DNA from: Przewalskia tangutica
Lineage: Eukaryota > Streptophyta > Magnoliopsida > Solanales > Solanaceae
Length of the DNA stretch: 64,000 bases
Assembly: GCA_029844215.1 (NCBI GenBank)
Contig: CM056733.1
Location: forward strand, 13,389,501 to 13,453,500
Reading direction: 5' to 3'
The notes beneath the pieces are model-generated. The model was not told the origin of the DNA. It saw only the letters and a program-made list of their open reading frames with translations, and made no database searches. The translations under genes and the position numbers were made by a program. Positions 1 to 11,943 of the stretch are shown here, piece by piece (within the stretch, counting starts at the first letter, position 1; each line of letters begins with the position of its first letter).

Positions 1-1228
1 GAGTGTCTCAATGAAATATGTTATTAGTATATTGATTCGATTGTGATTTAAATCATTCATAGGGTGTAGATAATCATTCGTAGAGCTTATAAGGACCCGC
101 GAAACTTAGATAATTTCGACAACAAGGTATGCAAGGCTCTTTCTTTCTTTTGGCATAATTCTATGTACAAAACATAACCATCATGTTGCTCCATAAGTTA
201 CTCTACGCTTAGTAGTTAAGAACGATCATATTATTGATTCATATGCTAAAGACATGTCTAAATATGTTTCCAAGACCTTATTGAGGCATACAAAAAAAAA
301 TGTTGATATTAACAGTGTTAGACGAAGGTATAAGGGTATCATGTCACTGAGAGTATTTTATTGTTATTCATGCATTTTCATTTGCATTACATTCATATAT
401 TATTCCGGACCCCCAATGAGTTATATACTATACTATATATATGCATTATATCTATGTATGTGGAATGGAGAAAAGGGGAAATGCGTTATATACGCACACC
501 ACCTTCAGTTAGTACACACTATCATAAAAGAGCTCGAAAAGGCCAATATAATATAACTTGATGCCCACAAAGGCGATTATGGGAAGGAAGATGCCCTTGT
601 GTGGCCAATATATATGTATACCACATTTGCATAATGCATACATTCATTAACTATTATATGATATGATTCCCACAGAGGTTGTTATGAAAAAGAAGATGTA
701 TGATGAGGCGGATATATATGCATACTGCATTGTACATACCATTTAGGCATATCCATTAGGTCCCTTAGAGGTAATTACTATTGGTCAGTTGTTTCTGTTT
801 TAGATTAAGATATATTTCTGCTATGTTATTTCTTATGCGTGACATACTCAGTACATGTGCCGTACTAACATCCCTTTTGTCGGGGGACACTGCGTTTTAT
901 GCCCGCATGTTCATATTGAGAGGGTGATAATTCACACTAGTAGGTTGCTGGTTCAGCTGGTAGTTGGAACACTCTATTTGTTTCGGAGTTGCGGTATGGT
1001 TGTGGTATATTCTACTCTTTAGAGGCTTGTAGATAGGTGTCATATGGATAGTGGTCATGTATGGCCTTGTCGGCCTTGGTATAATTATATAAATTGGGGC
1101 TTTTGGGTTGGAACTTTATGTAATCATTCTTGGCTTAGTCCATAGTTAAGTATGAAGTATATGGTTAGTGGTGTACGACGGGTAGGGTCCGGGTGCCCGT
1201 CGCGGCCCTCATGTTTTGGGTCATGACA
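1..1228 (+). repeat. X 5' LTR, 3' portion
   Basis: This stretch parallels 5399-6432 with few differences. It ends with GGTCATGACA, directly before the primer site. It carries the family U5 hairpin (CTGCG stem, near 890-908). The short ORFs at 254-561 are not conserved as reading frames in the second copy and are not genes. Confidence 0.85.
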
Positions 1229-1232
1229 AACT

Positions 1233-1244
1233 TGGTATCAGAGC
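1233..1244 (+). other. X primer binding site (tRNA-iMet)
   Basis: TGGTATCAGAGC is the complement of the 3' end of plant initiator methionine tRNA. It starts 4 bases after the LTR end and is an intact 12-base match. It fixes the LTR boundary and the + orientation. Confidence 0.93.
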
Positions 1245-1290
1245 AAGTCTGTCTTAGGGATGTCTACAAGCCGTGTCTAGTAGAGTTTTT

Positions 1291-1320
1291 TTATGGGTGT
1301 GTAACGCGCCACACTGATAA
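1291..1320 (+). other. X leader stem-loop (dimerisation-like)
   Basis: The outer arms TTAT and ATAA and the inner arms GGTGTG and CACACT (one G-U pair) enclose a loop ending ACGCGC. It sits 46 nt after the primer site, the same place as in B, F and G. It is kept although X codes for nothing, which suggests a role at the RNA level. Confidence 0.6.
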
Positions 1321-4300
1321 GCAGGAGACTACATGGCATTTAGAATTATCTTCGTCTTTCAAAATCTTGATCATTCGGTACAGCCGAGTCCTAAGGATAT
1401 CTGTTCCTAATAGTCCATAAGGTTTTTAAATTAGTTACCTTTAAGTAAATCATGTATTATGTTTAACAGGTATACAATTATATGTTTGGATTAATCGAAG
1501 GAATATATGGACTTTGTATGTAGATTGATAATATTATTGGACGGTTGGTGTGGTGATGATGTACATCTAAATTTGGTTGTGTTATGAATAACCAAACCCC
1601 AAATTTGTCTTCTAATTGCTTAATGTGGTGTTGAGTCCTGAATGTTATTTCCTTATAATTTATTATTTGTCATTCTGCGCCTAAACAAAATATGTCAGAA
1701 GCCTAATTATTCAGTAGAGATTTAGAATGTATATTAATCTAATTTATCTAGCATGATGCAATGCAAGAATGTGCTAAGTTGATTCCCATTATGATCTTGT
1801 GTTTGATCCATCATATTTTGAACCTATTTTGACCATATATGAGAATTCAGGGTCTGTACTAGTGCTATGATAAATATGATATGTCTAATTTCCATGTGTC
1901 AATATACTTGATTGTCCTCTTGGTCTGTATGAGCCAGTGGTGCACTTGTCCTAGTCTGTTAAACCAGAATTGCTACCATGCTAGTCTGAAAATCCCTGGA
2001 CTATGACATAATATGTTTTGTTTAACTAAGTAGGATGTATGTTCAGTCCAGTTTGGATAGCCTTAGATTTACATAATATCATAACTTGACTTACCCCTTG
2101 ATTACATATCAATCTTGTTTGCCTTGATGTCAGTATGACCAGTTGAGTAGAATGAATAAGGACTTCGTGCATATACTTGTTGGTTTTAGAGCTTAAATTA
2201 TCATGTTATGTTCATCTTTGGATAAGGTACATACATATATGTTTGAATTACTTGGTAAGAATATGAATGACCCTTGGTTCATAAACTGGTCTATGTAAAA
2301 CATGGTTATTTGTAAATATCTTGAATAAGTAGGTGTGAACTATTGTTCTACTAGATGATCTTAATGTATGCAATTCAGTTTATTAAACCTATTTGTTTGG
2401 AAAGTAGTTAAATGACCTGATTTGGGTAATCCTTATGAGCTTGACAATAGCCACAAGGGCATTTATGTTTTACAACATATATGTATAAAATGTCCACTAT
2501 GCATGTCTGAATTTATATGAAATAAACATGAAATTGTCTATAGTGGTCTTATTGTGTTTGTTATGAATATGATTTACTAAAGATAAGTTGTTTTACTGCA
2601 TTTCTAACTTATCTGTGGTTGCTTTTAAGGCTGTTTAATTATACCTTAAGGCTGGGTGGTTGTTGTTTCAAAATTGGAGTTGCTACTGCTTTTGAATATG
2701 TTGACTGATGCTTTATGTGTTCCACCTTCTGATAAATTAGCCACTGCCCATTTTCAAACCTTACCATGAGTTATTGGCTGAAATGTTATCACACTTTGTT
2801 GCCAGCTAGATTCTTACAGTTTACATCATAGTTAACTTAGAATTTCCATTTCCATTTAGATTAATGCTAAACTGTATAAGAATGACCAAGTATAATATGA
2901 GCTACATAAGATATGCATTTTTTTAATATATTGCTTAGTCAAGTTGATTCTGGTTGTTTAAACATGAACCTGAAAACTGGAGGAAACTAGCATTAGCTTG
3001 GCTTTTGTATGCTTATCAATCCCACCTTATATATTTTAGATGTAGGTAATTTGTTGAAGTGTTGATTACTCAAATAGTGGCATGTCTGAGATTTTTTTGT
3101 GTGCCCTTGGCTTGAATGGCCCTACATGCCTAAGATGTGATCCTTGATTTGTCATTTGGCCATCTTTGTATGTCTCACATACCTATTGGACCAACTATAT
3201 GCCTCATTTACCTATTTAAGAGTCATTATTCTTAATACATAGTAAATGTGTGACTATGTATGTTTATTTTAGCTTAATAAGTCCTACATCTTTGAAATAT
3301 TATGATTAAGGTGAATTCCTTGTTTGAGTTACATGATCCATGCTTACATGCCCATGTGTTTATCATAACTGGTCTAAGTGACATTTCTTTTCTCAGTAGA
3401 TGAAATGTGATTAGAATGTTGCATAGCTAATTCTGCATTGAATAATTCTATACCAGATAAGAAACAATGATTGAACCCTCATACCCTCCTAAACTTGTTT
3501 TTAAAATTGAAGGTTTTCTTTATTACTTCTCTTAATAACGATCCTTCTAAAACATGTTAATTAATCATGGTGTATGTCTTAGCCCTTCCGTGTCATTAAG
3601 TCCATTCAGTTTGTTTGTTTCTATTATGTCCAAAGACTAGATATTTGATGTGTGTTCTCAGTATATTGCCATTTATGTGGCTGATATGGAGGTTCTGCAC
3701 TTCTGTCTCCCCTGTGGAATCCAAGCATAACTCCTTATGTATGTTTTTAAGTTGTTATATCCTATTTAGATAAGGTAGGATGCTTCGATGCTTTATTGTT
3801 CTTATTAAGGTTTGAGCCCATCTAGGATGGAATGTTTTTCTTTTCAATTTGCTTAAACAAGAACGAATCTTATGTGTTGGGATCTGAGTCTATAATTCTT
3901 ATGTGGAGAGTAAGGAGTCAAAAGTTTATATATTATTTTCCAGATTGCCAACTATTTCTTTTAAAATCATTAGGACAGTGTCTTAGTAGGATAATTGGAA
4001 GATCTAATTTGCAGTACTATGACATGTTTGCATATTAATTAGTTCATGAAACTTTAATTACTTGCATTTGTATCATTATCTGCTGGTAGGTAGCTCAAAC
4101 AGGACATGAGAATATTCTGAGAATTAATTTAGGATTGGATGAACATAGCTAAGGACATGCTCGATGAAAAAAGGAGCTAATGTCCTGTTTCTAGTATCTA
4201 AAAAGATTTAATAAAATTTGTTTCATGTAGACATGGCTTGTTCCATACTATATTAGTCTCAACCTCATGTCTTGTTGTTTATATTGTTTAAGTTAGGTAT

Positions 4301-4363
4301 GAATATATAGTTGTATTTTTCTTGTATTTATTGTTACGAAACGGGAGTAGATACATCGCCCCA
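1321..4363 (+). other. X interior, no recognisable coding sequence
   Basis: AT-rich sequence. The first 100 bases still resemble the leader of the other elements (around GTCTAGTAGAG and the GACATTTAG-like segment). After that I see no gag, protease, RT or integrase motif in any frame, only ORFs under 70 codons. The sequence is not simple repeat. It may be captured host DNA, or an old non-coding filler shared by a LARD family. Its origin cannot be decided from the sequence alone. Confidence 0.6.
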
Positions 4364-4397
4364 ACATTCGAGGACGGATGTTTCTAAGGAGAGAGGA
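4364..4397 (+). other. X polypurine tract with upstream inverted repeat
   Basis: The inverted repeat ACATTCG...CGGATGT (4364-4381) is followed by TTCTAAGGAGAGAGGA and then the LTR start TGACGTCCC at 4398. The purine run is the expected plus-strand primer. The same arrangement occurs in A, D, E, F and G. Confidence 0.8.
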
Positions 4398-6432
4398 TGA
4401 CGTCCCATATTTTTGAGCTAAAAGGAAATTGGCATATAAAAGGATGTAATCCTGAAATAATTTTGGATTTAACAAGTGCGTCGACGGGGATTAATAATAA
4501 TAATTTTATATCTCCAAAGAGGTTATAGACTAGTGTCATATTATGATAATTATGACATTAAGTATAAAAAGATTTTATAAGTCGTCAGGATTTAAGTGAA
4601 TTAGGATCAAGAATTAATTGTGTGTATAATTGATTAATTATGAGATTAATTAATCTTGATGGGGGAAACATTTTGTGGGATATTACATGTAGCACTATAA
4701 CATATTATTGCATTGACTAAGCCTAATAGGCAAAGCACGGTGGTAGCTTGGGAGCCTCACATGTCTCCAACATTCACCCTTCTCTATACTAAAATCCTTC
4801 ATCTCTTTGAGCTTTCCGTAGAAATCATTCCATGGAGAAATAATTGTCACACTTCCACTTGAAGGAGTAATTCTCAATTGATAACCCTCTGAAATATTTT
4901 GACCAAATTAGGGTTTTTTCCTAAACCTTTTGCTCACCCAGAAAAGGGGATAAATTCATGGCGTTTTGGACCTTAGCTCCATCAAAATTGAATTCTTGAA
5001 CAAGCTTGACACTTAGAAATCAAGCAGAGACCTTGAGTTTCGAATGAATTCTAGCTCAAGTCAGTTTTTGGGTCCTATTTTCTGATTGCCGGAATTTGGT
5101 TTGGGTAAGGAATTGTCGCGTGGCTCCGTCTGACAGAGGTAATGATTCTTGTTCCTAAGTTTATATGAATTTTAGAACCTGATTCATGCTCCTAGTTCCT
5201 AGGGGGATTATCGAAAATGTTGGGTTTGTTTGGGTATGATTAGGACTGCCTTTAATCATGCGAAATTGGAAGTGCATGCGAGGTTGATGGGTTATTAGAG
5301 GTACTGCGGTAGTTAAGGAAAATGGTTGATTCTTTAACTACATGCATAAGGTTCTACATAGAAGAAACATAGATTTTATGCGTACAAGGTGTTCGCTAGA
5401 GTGTCTCAATGAAATCTGTTATTAGTAAATTGATTCGATTGTGATTTAAATGATTCATAAGGTGTAGATAATCATTCGTAGAGCTTACAAGGACCCTGAA
5501 AACTTAGATAATTTTGACAACAAGGTATGCAATGCTCTTTCTTTCTTTTGGCATAATTCTATGTACAAAACATAACCATCATGTTGATCCATAAGTTACT
5601 CTACTCGTAGTAGTTAAGAACGATCATATTATTGATTCGTATGCTAAAGGAATGTCTAAATATGTTTTCAAGACCTTATTGAGGCATACAGAAAAGATGT
5701 TGATATCAACAGTGTTAGACGAATGTATAAGGGTATCATGTCACTAAGAGTATTTTATTGTTAATCATACATTTTCATTTACATTACATTCATATATAAC
5801 CCCGGACCCCCAAGAGTTATATACTATACTATACTATATGTATGCATTATATCTATGTATGGATAATGGGGAAAGGTGTTATATACGCACACCACCTGCA
5901 GCTGGTACACACTATCATAAAAGAGCTCGAAGAGGCCAATATGATATAACATGATGCCCACCGAGGCGGTTATGGGAAGGAATATGCCCTTGTGTGGCCA
6001 ATATATATGTATACCGCATTTGCATCATGAATACATTCATTAACTATTATATGGTATGATTCCCACAGAGGCTGTTATGAAAATGAAGATGTCTAATGAG
6101 GCATATATATATATGCATACTGCATTGTACATACCATTTAGGCATATCTATTAGGGCACTTAGAGACAATTACTATTGGTCAGCTATTTCTGTTTCAGAT
6201 TATGATATATTTCTGCTATGTTATTTCTTATGCCTGACATACTCAGTATATCAGTCGTACTGACGTTCCTTTTTTCTGGGGACGCTGCGTTTTATGCCCG
6301 CAGGTTCATATTGAGAGGGTGTCTATTCACACTAGTGGGTTGTTGGTTCAACTGGTAGTTGGAGCACTCTATTTATTTTGGAGTTGCGGTCTGGTTGTGG
6401 TATATTCTACTCTTTAAAGGATTGTAGATAGG
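4398..6432 (+). repeat. X 3' LTR, interrupted at its right end
   Basis: Begins TGACGTCCC after the polypurine tract. Positions 5399-6432 are the second copy of 1-1035. It stops at GTAGATAGG, where the other copy continues TGTCATATGG. Here element A starts instead. U5 hairpin at 6285-6303. The first kilobase has no partner in the window. Confidence 0.83.
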
Positions 6433-9400
6433 TGTCACGACCCGAACCTGGGCCCGTGACTGGTGCCTTACCCCGGGCACCCTAGTGATACAACATCAGA
6501 GTAATCAGCGGAACATAAAACACATACATGAAACAAATGAAGTACAAAGCGATGTCCTGAGGAAAACTTGCCTGAGGCATATATATAAACAACAACTCTT
6601 ACAAATGAACAGTTTAATCCTTTTTACAAACCCTGCCCACAACAGTACTACAGACCTCTAAGAAATGATACGACAACAATGACGGACGGGGCCGTCGTAC
6701 CCAGAATGTAAGCACCTCTGACAACAGGAGACTATACCAAGATAAGCCTCGGAGAAGCGGAGCTTTCCCAAACGCTGACTGTGACCCTAAGGCGAGGATC
6801 AACGGCGGTGTACCTTTACTGCGGCATGAACGCGGCCCGAAGGAGGTCGATGCTGAGTGCAGGAGTATGTGAAACGAAAATAAATCGTAAATGAAATCAT
6901 AGTAGTCTATAAAGCAGGAGACATGTATGATAACCAAACTACAGTTCACAATAAGCAGTCATGTCAAGTTAGGGACTCACGCCCTCAAAGTCATCACAAT
7001 AAAACCGTGCGGGGTAAATGCGAAGGCATAACCGACTACTAAGACCCCGCACCACAAATGCCATAAAGCGTATCACGAGGTCTTTCTAGACCGCACACAT
7101 GATCGAAGCGGCCCGCACGCCGCGGTATCACCGTCGCGTCTATTCTGGAACTCTCGCGACTCGCATAGGTCACACACGGACCCGTATGAGGTATTCCTCG
7201 AATCATGGTCCTGCATCGCTGGTATACCCGCGTCGAGGCGGCTTAACCCGGTATCCGCCTAGGCTCCATGACCCGCATAGTCTCAAAAGACCGCATAGTC
7301 TCAAGACCGCGCATAGGAATCCCCGCGTCGGGCTAAACACCGGAATGATCAATCCGGAGCTCTGCGCTCGCGTAGTCACAAGGACGCATAGGCGTAGAGA
7401 CCCGCGTCAAGGGTGGCAAGCCCTCGGTATAATAAGTCAAAGGGTATGTGATACAATAATAGTAAAACGGGCATAAAGTATAACAACGTAATAACAACAA
7501 TAATGACACCCTTACACAACATCACAAGATACTAACACACGTAGCATCCTAACATGTTTACTTATCAAATCAACAAGAAAGTATTACAAGGCTATCACAA
7601 ACCAACACAATCAAGTTATTCACACAAGGTACTTTATGCTAACAAGTTCGGGTATCTAACCCCAAAGTACTTCACACATTAAATCTTTAAAAGAACTGTT
7701 TCTTTCACATAAGTCACACAATACAGTAGTATAAAATAGAGTATTTGTCTTTTTAAGTAAACTAAAACACTTACCTTTGTAAAATCAAGTAACAACATTA
7801 TTTTCCAAACGTCAAGTTTGCCTAATTTCAAATGTTCACGTTTCTTATTTTAGAAAGGTTTAGTAGTTCAAGGTATTATTCATTTAAGAATATAATTCTC
7901 TTTTAAACAATCGGAGAAAACATAAGCCTTATATGTGAGTAGGATATTCTTGTTTATAACAATCTTATTACAGCAGCCATGATCTAGGAAATATCATTTT
8001 GTCTCATCTTAGTTTCTATGCGGATGGAAGTTTCTCTTTGGTTTTAATAATACTTAATTATTCAATACATTTTCCTTTATTAACGCCGCGATGGTTTGTC
8101 GATACACATTTACGATTTCAAATCGAGAAACATTATCCTTTTAAAAATCAAGTACTCATGACTCACGCATGAGGTTCCACACAAAATTCAGATAATTTAT
8201 TTAAGTTAAGTCTCTTATCTTACAAGATCAAGTCTCTTAACTTCTATAATAATTAAAATCATTCGCTTTATCTTTCTTAAGCCGTTATACCTAACTTCCC
8301 ATAAAGCTAGTATAACTCTTAAGCTTTTAAAACCAAGTACACTCTTCTTTTAAAGCGGTTCTTAATTCTCTTGAACTACTTCAAGATTATTATTATTCGG
8401 GCTTAAGTCAAAAGACATTGCGTACAACTACGTTCAAATAACATACGTCGTCTACCGTACTACATAGTTATACACACATCATGCTAGAAGAGATAGGAAG
8501 AGGTTCACATACCTCGCGGCGATTATCGACTATTAGCAAATCGCTCCACGGCTATAACCCGCTAGCACGGTCACCTTCTCAAGTAGCACGTGCTACTTGC
8601 GAACATTCAACCTATACTGAGTTACACAAGTCTATCAAAGTCTAGACTACTCGGTAGAATAAATCTAGATGCAAGATCCTACGGGAAAATTTGGCGACCG
8701 CTTCCACTGCACAAACTACAAGTCTCATGTCTGATCACCTAAGTAATTACTGATTCGATTCGATTCTTGGGCTTAAGTCAAGGACATTGCCACAACATTA
8801 AGTTCAAGACTATATATAGTATACTTCAACTATATATTCTAACATTATGTAATTTCCAATTACAATAGAGGACAAGATAATTACCTCGATAAGCCCATAA
8901 TTATCCGAGTTTAATGTCGATCCTTAGCAAGGTTTAGCTCGACTCAGCGCTCAACCCGCTCTAAACCACCCTTAGAAGTTCTAACCAACTTCACAATACT
9001 CCAACGGACTATGGAGATTTTCCTAGGGTTTCGGTTTTGTGACTGACGGGAAGTATAATAGTATTTCTGGGCTTTTCGTAAAGGTATAACCTTAGAATAC
9101 TACAAGGTATACGGCTAAGGTAATTTGGGCATTATAACAATACTTTTGAGAGTATTTCTACACCACAAAGGGGGGTATTATACGAAAGCAACAAGGCTAG
9201 GGGGGGTACCCCACGGCTAGCACCTCAAAGGAGGGGGGGAGGGCCCTCGCCCAGGGGTGGGGGCGGCTTAGGACGAACTCAACACAAGGGGAGGGAGAAG
9301 GAGAGCTTTCAAGACTTAGGCAAATATTTGGATGAAGAAGTCTTCACTAAGGGGGGGTATTTATAGGTCAAGTGAAGGCCAACCAATGGCCAAGATCTTG

Positions 9401-9760
9401 CCAAGTGCTATGCTATGCAAGTGTAGGGCGAATCTTGCCAAGTGCACACTAGCCAACTAACACAAAAATATCCTACCAACCCTTGACCACAATGGCCAAC
9501 TTTCGCCACTACATTACTGCCAAGGTGTCCCAATGAGAGGGTGACAAGTGTCGCCTCTTGTTGGTCCAAAATGTTTCGCCTCTCGGAAAAATCCATAAAA
9601 ATAAAAATGGCATAGCCGGAAATTCCCCTACGAAGTGTGAAAACGTTTTAGAAAACGACTCTCTAATCGGGTGTTGTGCACAAAATTAAATCGCCAAGCC
9701 TACTTGAAGTTCGAAATTTCCTCGTGCGTCCTGCGTACATACTGGAAATACGGTATAACA
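6433..9760 (-). repeat. A 3' LTR
   Basis: Plus-strand ends are TGTCACGACCCG and ACGGTATAACA. Matches 11944-15272 over its length. It contains, in + coordinates, the U5 hairpin (6819-6835), a GC-rich minisatellite block with many CGCATAG units (about 7100-7400), a TATA box at 9358-9365 and the U3 palindrome near 9539-9555. The ORF at 7099-7476 lies in the minisatellite and is not a gene. Confidence 0.92.
9358..9365 (-). promoter_or_regulatory. A 3' LTR TATA box
   Basis: TATAAATA on the minus strand, about 400 bp inside the U3 end of the LTR. The same octamer is at the same place in the other A LTR and in F, G and H, so it is the likely Pol II promoter. Confidence 0.75.
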
Positions 9761-9794
9761 TTCTCCCCTCCTTAGAAACATTCGTCCCGAATGT
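9761..9794 (-). other. A polypurine tract and inverted repeat
   Basis: On the minus strand AAGGAGGGGAGAA directly precedes the LTR. Next to it, ACATTCG and CGAATGT (9778-9794) form an inverted repeat. Confidence 0.85.
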
Positions 9795-9959
9795 TCCTTC
9801 TAAGTCTCAAAACAAACGCGCGCCAGTATAGTCTTCACTACTATTCTTACGAGAACAAACCTGCCACATCTGGCCACAGAAACACCCCCGCGAAATACTT
9901 ACATCTAAGTCCACGAGGAAACACCTCTAACATCACCAAAATGATACTACTTTGTCACT

Positions 9960-10580
9960 TTGTCGCGAGCCTTGCTCCGACGACCCAACAAATGGTACCG
10001 GGCTGCATGCGATCACTGAAGCTGTCGTACACTCGAATTCTTACCACATTTCTGATACTGCTTTAGTATCCAAAACTCGGGGTTACTATCTCTTAACGTG
10101 GGCATCATTTACTGGGAACATTCTGGATGGATCTTCGATACTTTCCCGAACATAACAATACGAAAGACCGGACGTCCTGCCTCCTAAGTCGGACGGCAAA
10201 TGCTAACATATAGGCAACCTGGCCTATTCTTCACATGAACTCACAAAGGCCCAAGTAACTCGGGCTAAGTTTCCTCTGTTTTCCCAAAGCTCGTCACACC
10301 CTGACCGGGGTGGTACTTTCAAGAAGACCGACCGTCAACCTGAACTCTAAGCGTCGTCGCCGATTATCCGCACGATTCCTCTGAGCTGCCAGAACTTCTT
10401 CTAGACAAGCTTCTCACTAACCACGGTCTGCTGGAACAAGCCTGAACCGACTGTCTGAACCTTGCCAACATCGAACCAATCGACCGGCAACTTACACTTC
10501 CGCCTTTACAAGGCTTCATAAGGCGACATCCGAACACTGCAATGGTAGCTAAAACACTTCTCTCTACAGGAGACAACCAT
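9960..10580 (-). pseudogene. A integrase 3' remnant
   Basis: Minus-strand remnant of the end of a Gypsy integrase. Read from 10580 downward it shows the tail of the catalytic core (a segment like SPYEAL then PIGWFDVG), then a ladder resembling ADNRR...FLKV...GKLSP that corresponds to the post-core GPY/F region. Frames are broken by many small indels. It parallels F 29400-29910 closely. No first or second catalytic aspartate region remains and a chromodomain cannot be recognised. Since no RT is present, the segment is a left-over of a pol deletion rather than a working gene. Some indels may be consensus errors. Confidence 0.65.
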
Positions 10581-10584
10581 CCCC

Positions 10585-10640
10585 ACAACCAAACATGCCG
10601 CGGGTTGACCCGCAACGTGGCCTCAACCCGACCCGGCAAG
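10585..10640 (-). other. A copy of the shared non-coding block (short)
   Basis: Contains the complement of GGGTCGGGTTGAGGCCAC and the GGTCAACC-CGCGGCATG segment that F carries at 28999-29042. In A the block is cut short and joins integrase sequence directly. Between 10640 and about 11040 I see the post-gag spacer common to A and F and no gene. Confidence 0.6.
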
Positions 10641-11039
10641 GCGCAAAATACTATCCCCCCGAAGGAACAATCTCACTAAACATGTTACGAAAACCTAGCG
10701 GTCTTCTTAGCTCAACTACCCTCTTTCATTCCACACTACTAGGGACCTATCCCAAACATAGCTCACGTGCACTAGGCACCCCGATAAGGATCAACATAAC
10801 CATACGTCTTTTACTCTAGATGACCTTACCTCAAGGTCTCTACGTAACAAGACTCTAAGGTTTACACCTTCTATCCCCCAATTCTTACTTGGTTAACTAA
10901 CCAGGATTTCTAATCACAACTAACACAAAGCACTTAAGGTATACTCACCTTATCACATAAACAAAACTCTAGAGGGTTAAAGATATATCTATATCTACTG
11001 CTTCACTCCCCTTAGTCGTTCTAATCAAACCTGCCCGTG

Positions 11040-11740
11040 AGGCATAGTGAGAGATGACAAACTACCCACCGATCACGAAGGCTAAGTCCTCCTACAAGGA
11101 CACTCTTCGATACGGACCACGGCGGTCATAGGTACAACAAGTACCAACCTAAAAGATGACATTCCCGGGATGGCGTGCATCGCGGAACCGGAAGCCACGG
11201 AGTTCTAACCAACTCCTGCGTACCCGAACGTCACGAAATTCGTGGAAGACCACTGCGCTGATGGATGTGCATAATCAAATCTTGGTGAGGTGACTCGCCT
11301 CGAAAGTTACCAAAGGACCTTCTGCTCTGGCCTCTACATTTGTCGCCCGTTAACCCGTCGATCTCTACGTTTCTCGGCTGCTGCGTAAGCGCATACGTGC
11401 CATGCTCGAAGCCTAATCGAAGGATTACTCTTGCACAATCTTCTCTTAGGTAGTCATCAAGACTTGCGGTACAACGGTATACTCTTTGGTAGCCAAATCC
11501 ATAGCTAATGTGGTCGCGCCTTGCAATCTAAATTCTCTGTTCGGTCGTGGGCGAAGGTTCAAATATCATGGCCGCAGAGGCGCTGTCGCCGTGCTAAACT
11601 CTGTGGGGCTAGTGATGTCGCGAAATCCCCAAATGAAGCACCTAACTCGGTGATGATTGGGCTGTGCCCTCGTAACCCTCTCGAACTCTACTCGCGGCTC
11701 CTCGGTCGCCTTGCCCTGGGCGGGTTGCCTACGGAGGCAT
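11040..11740 (-). pseudogene. gag: A gag remnant
   Basis: A start codon at 11740-11738 begins the MPP-type start shared with G (46728) and E (37963), followed by an Ala/Gly/Lys/Arg-rich N-terminus. Downstream the sequence parallels F 28240-28620 (a basic linker after the capsid end). No complete capsid and no CCHC knuckle can be read, so the protein would not package RNA. Small indels break every frame, and the longest open pieces are under 90 codons. Its position right after the leader supports the gag call. Confidence 0.55.
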
Positions 11741-11848
11741 AACGGTAAGGGAAAGAAATACGTTTAGAGGTCGATTTACAACACGGCTCTAAGGCACGAT
11801 CTCGAGTGAGAAGAATAGAAACCAATCCTAAATATCCTATAGCCTCAC

Positions 11849-11882
11849 GATTATTGGCGTGGTGCACAACACACCGATAATC
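11849..11882 (-). other. A leader stem-loop (dimerisation-like)
   Basis: Minus-strand GATTAT / GGTGTG arms pair with CACGCC (one T-G pair); the outer right arm begins AATAATC. The loop TTGTGCAC contains the palindrome GTGCAC. Confidence 0.65.
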
Positions 11883-11928
11883 AAGACTCTGCTGGATCTG
11901 ATGCGTAGACACTTTCCGAGGATTAATC

Positions 11929-11939
11929 GCTCGATACCA
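11929..11939 (-). other. A primer binding site (altered)
   Basis: Minus-strand TGGTATCGAGC, directly beside the 5' LTR. It is the tRNA-iMet site TGGTATCAGAGC with CAG reduced to CG. The same change is seen in E, F and G, which points to a consensus artefact rather than a new primer. Confidence 0.85.
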
Positions 11940-11943
11940 CTTT

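Larger units (their letters stand above)
1..6432 (+). mobile_element. Element X: non-coding LTR retrotransposon (LARD-like), partial
   Basis: Outermost element. It has two direct copies of one LTR: the window start matches position 5399 onward, and both copies run in parallel to the GTAGATAGG point. They flank an interior with a tRNA-Met primer site at the left and a polypurine tract at the right. No gag or pol was found in the 3.1 kb interior, which is the pattern of large retrotransposon derivatives mobilised in trans. The first kilobase of the left LTR lies before the window. The right LTR is broken at 6432 by A and B, so about 180 bp of it should reappear beyond 64000. Confidence 0.8.

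Noticed and set aside
1233..1244. A tRNA gene at the TGGTATCAGAGC sites
   Set aside because: Only the 12-base tRNA 3'-end complement is present, with no cloverleaf or A/B boxes; it is a primer site.
7099..7476. 125-codon Arg-rich ORF
   Set aside because: Lies in the GC-rich minisatellite of the A LTR. The equivalent region of the other A LTR is not open.
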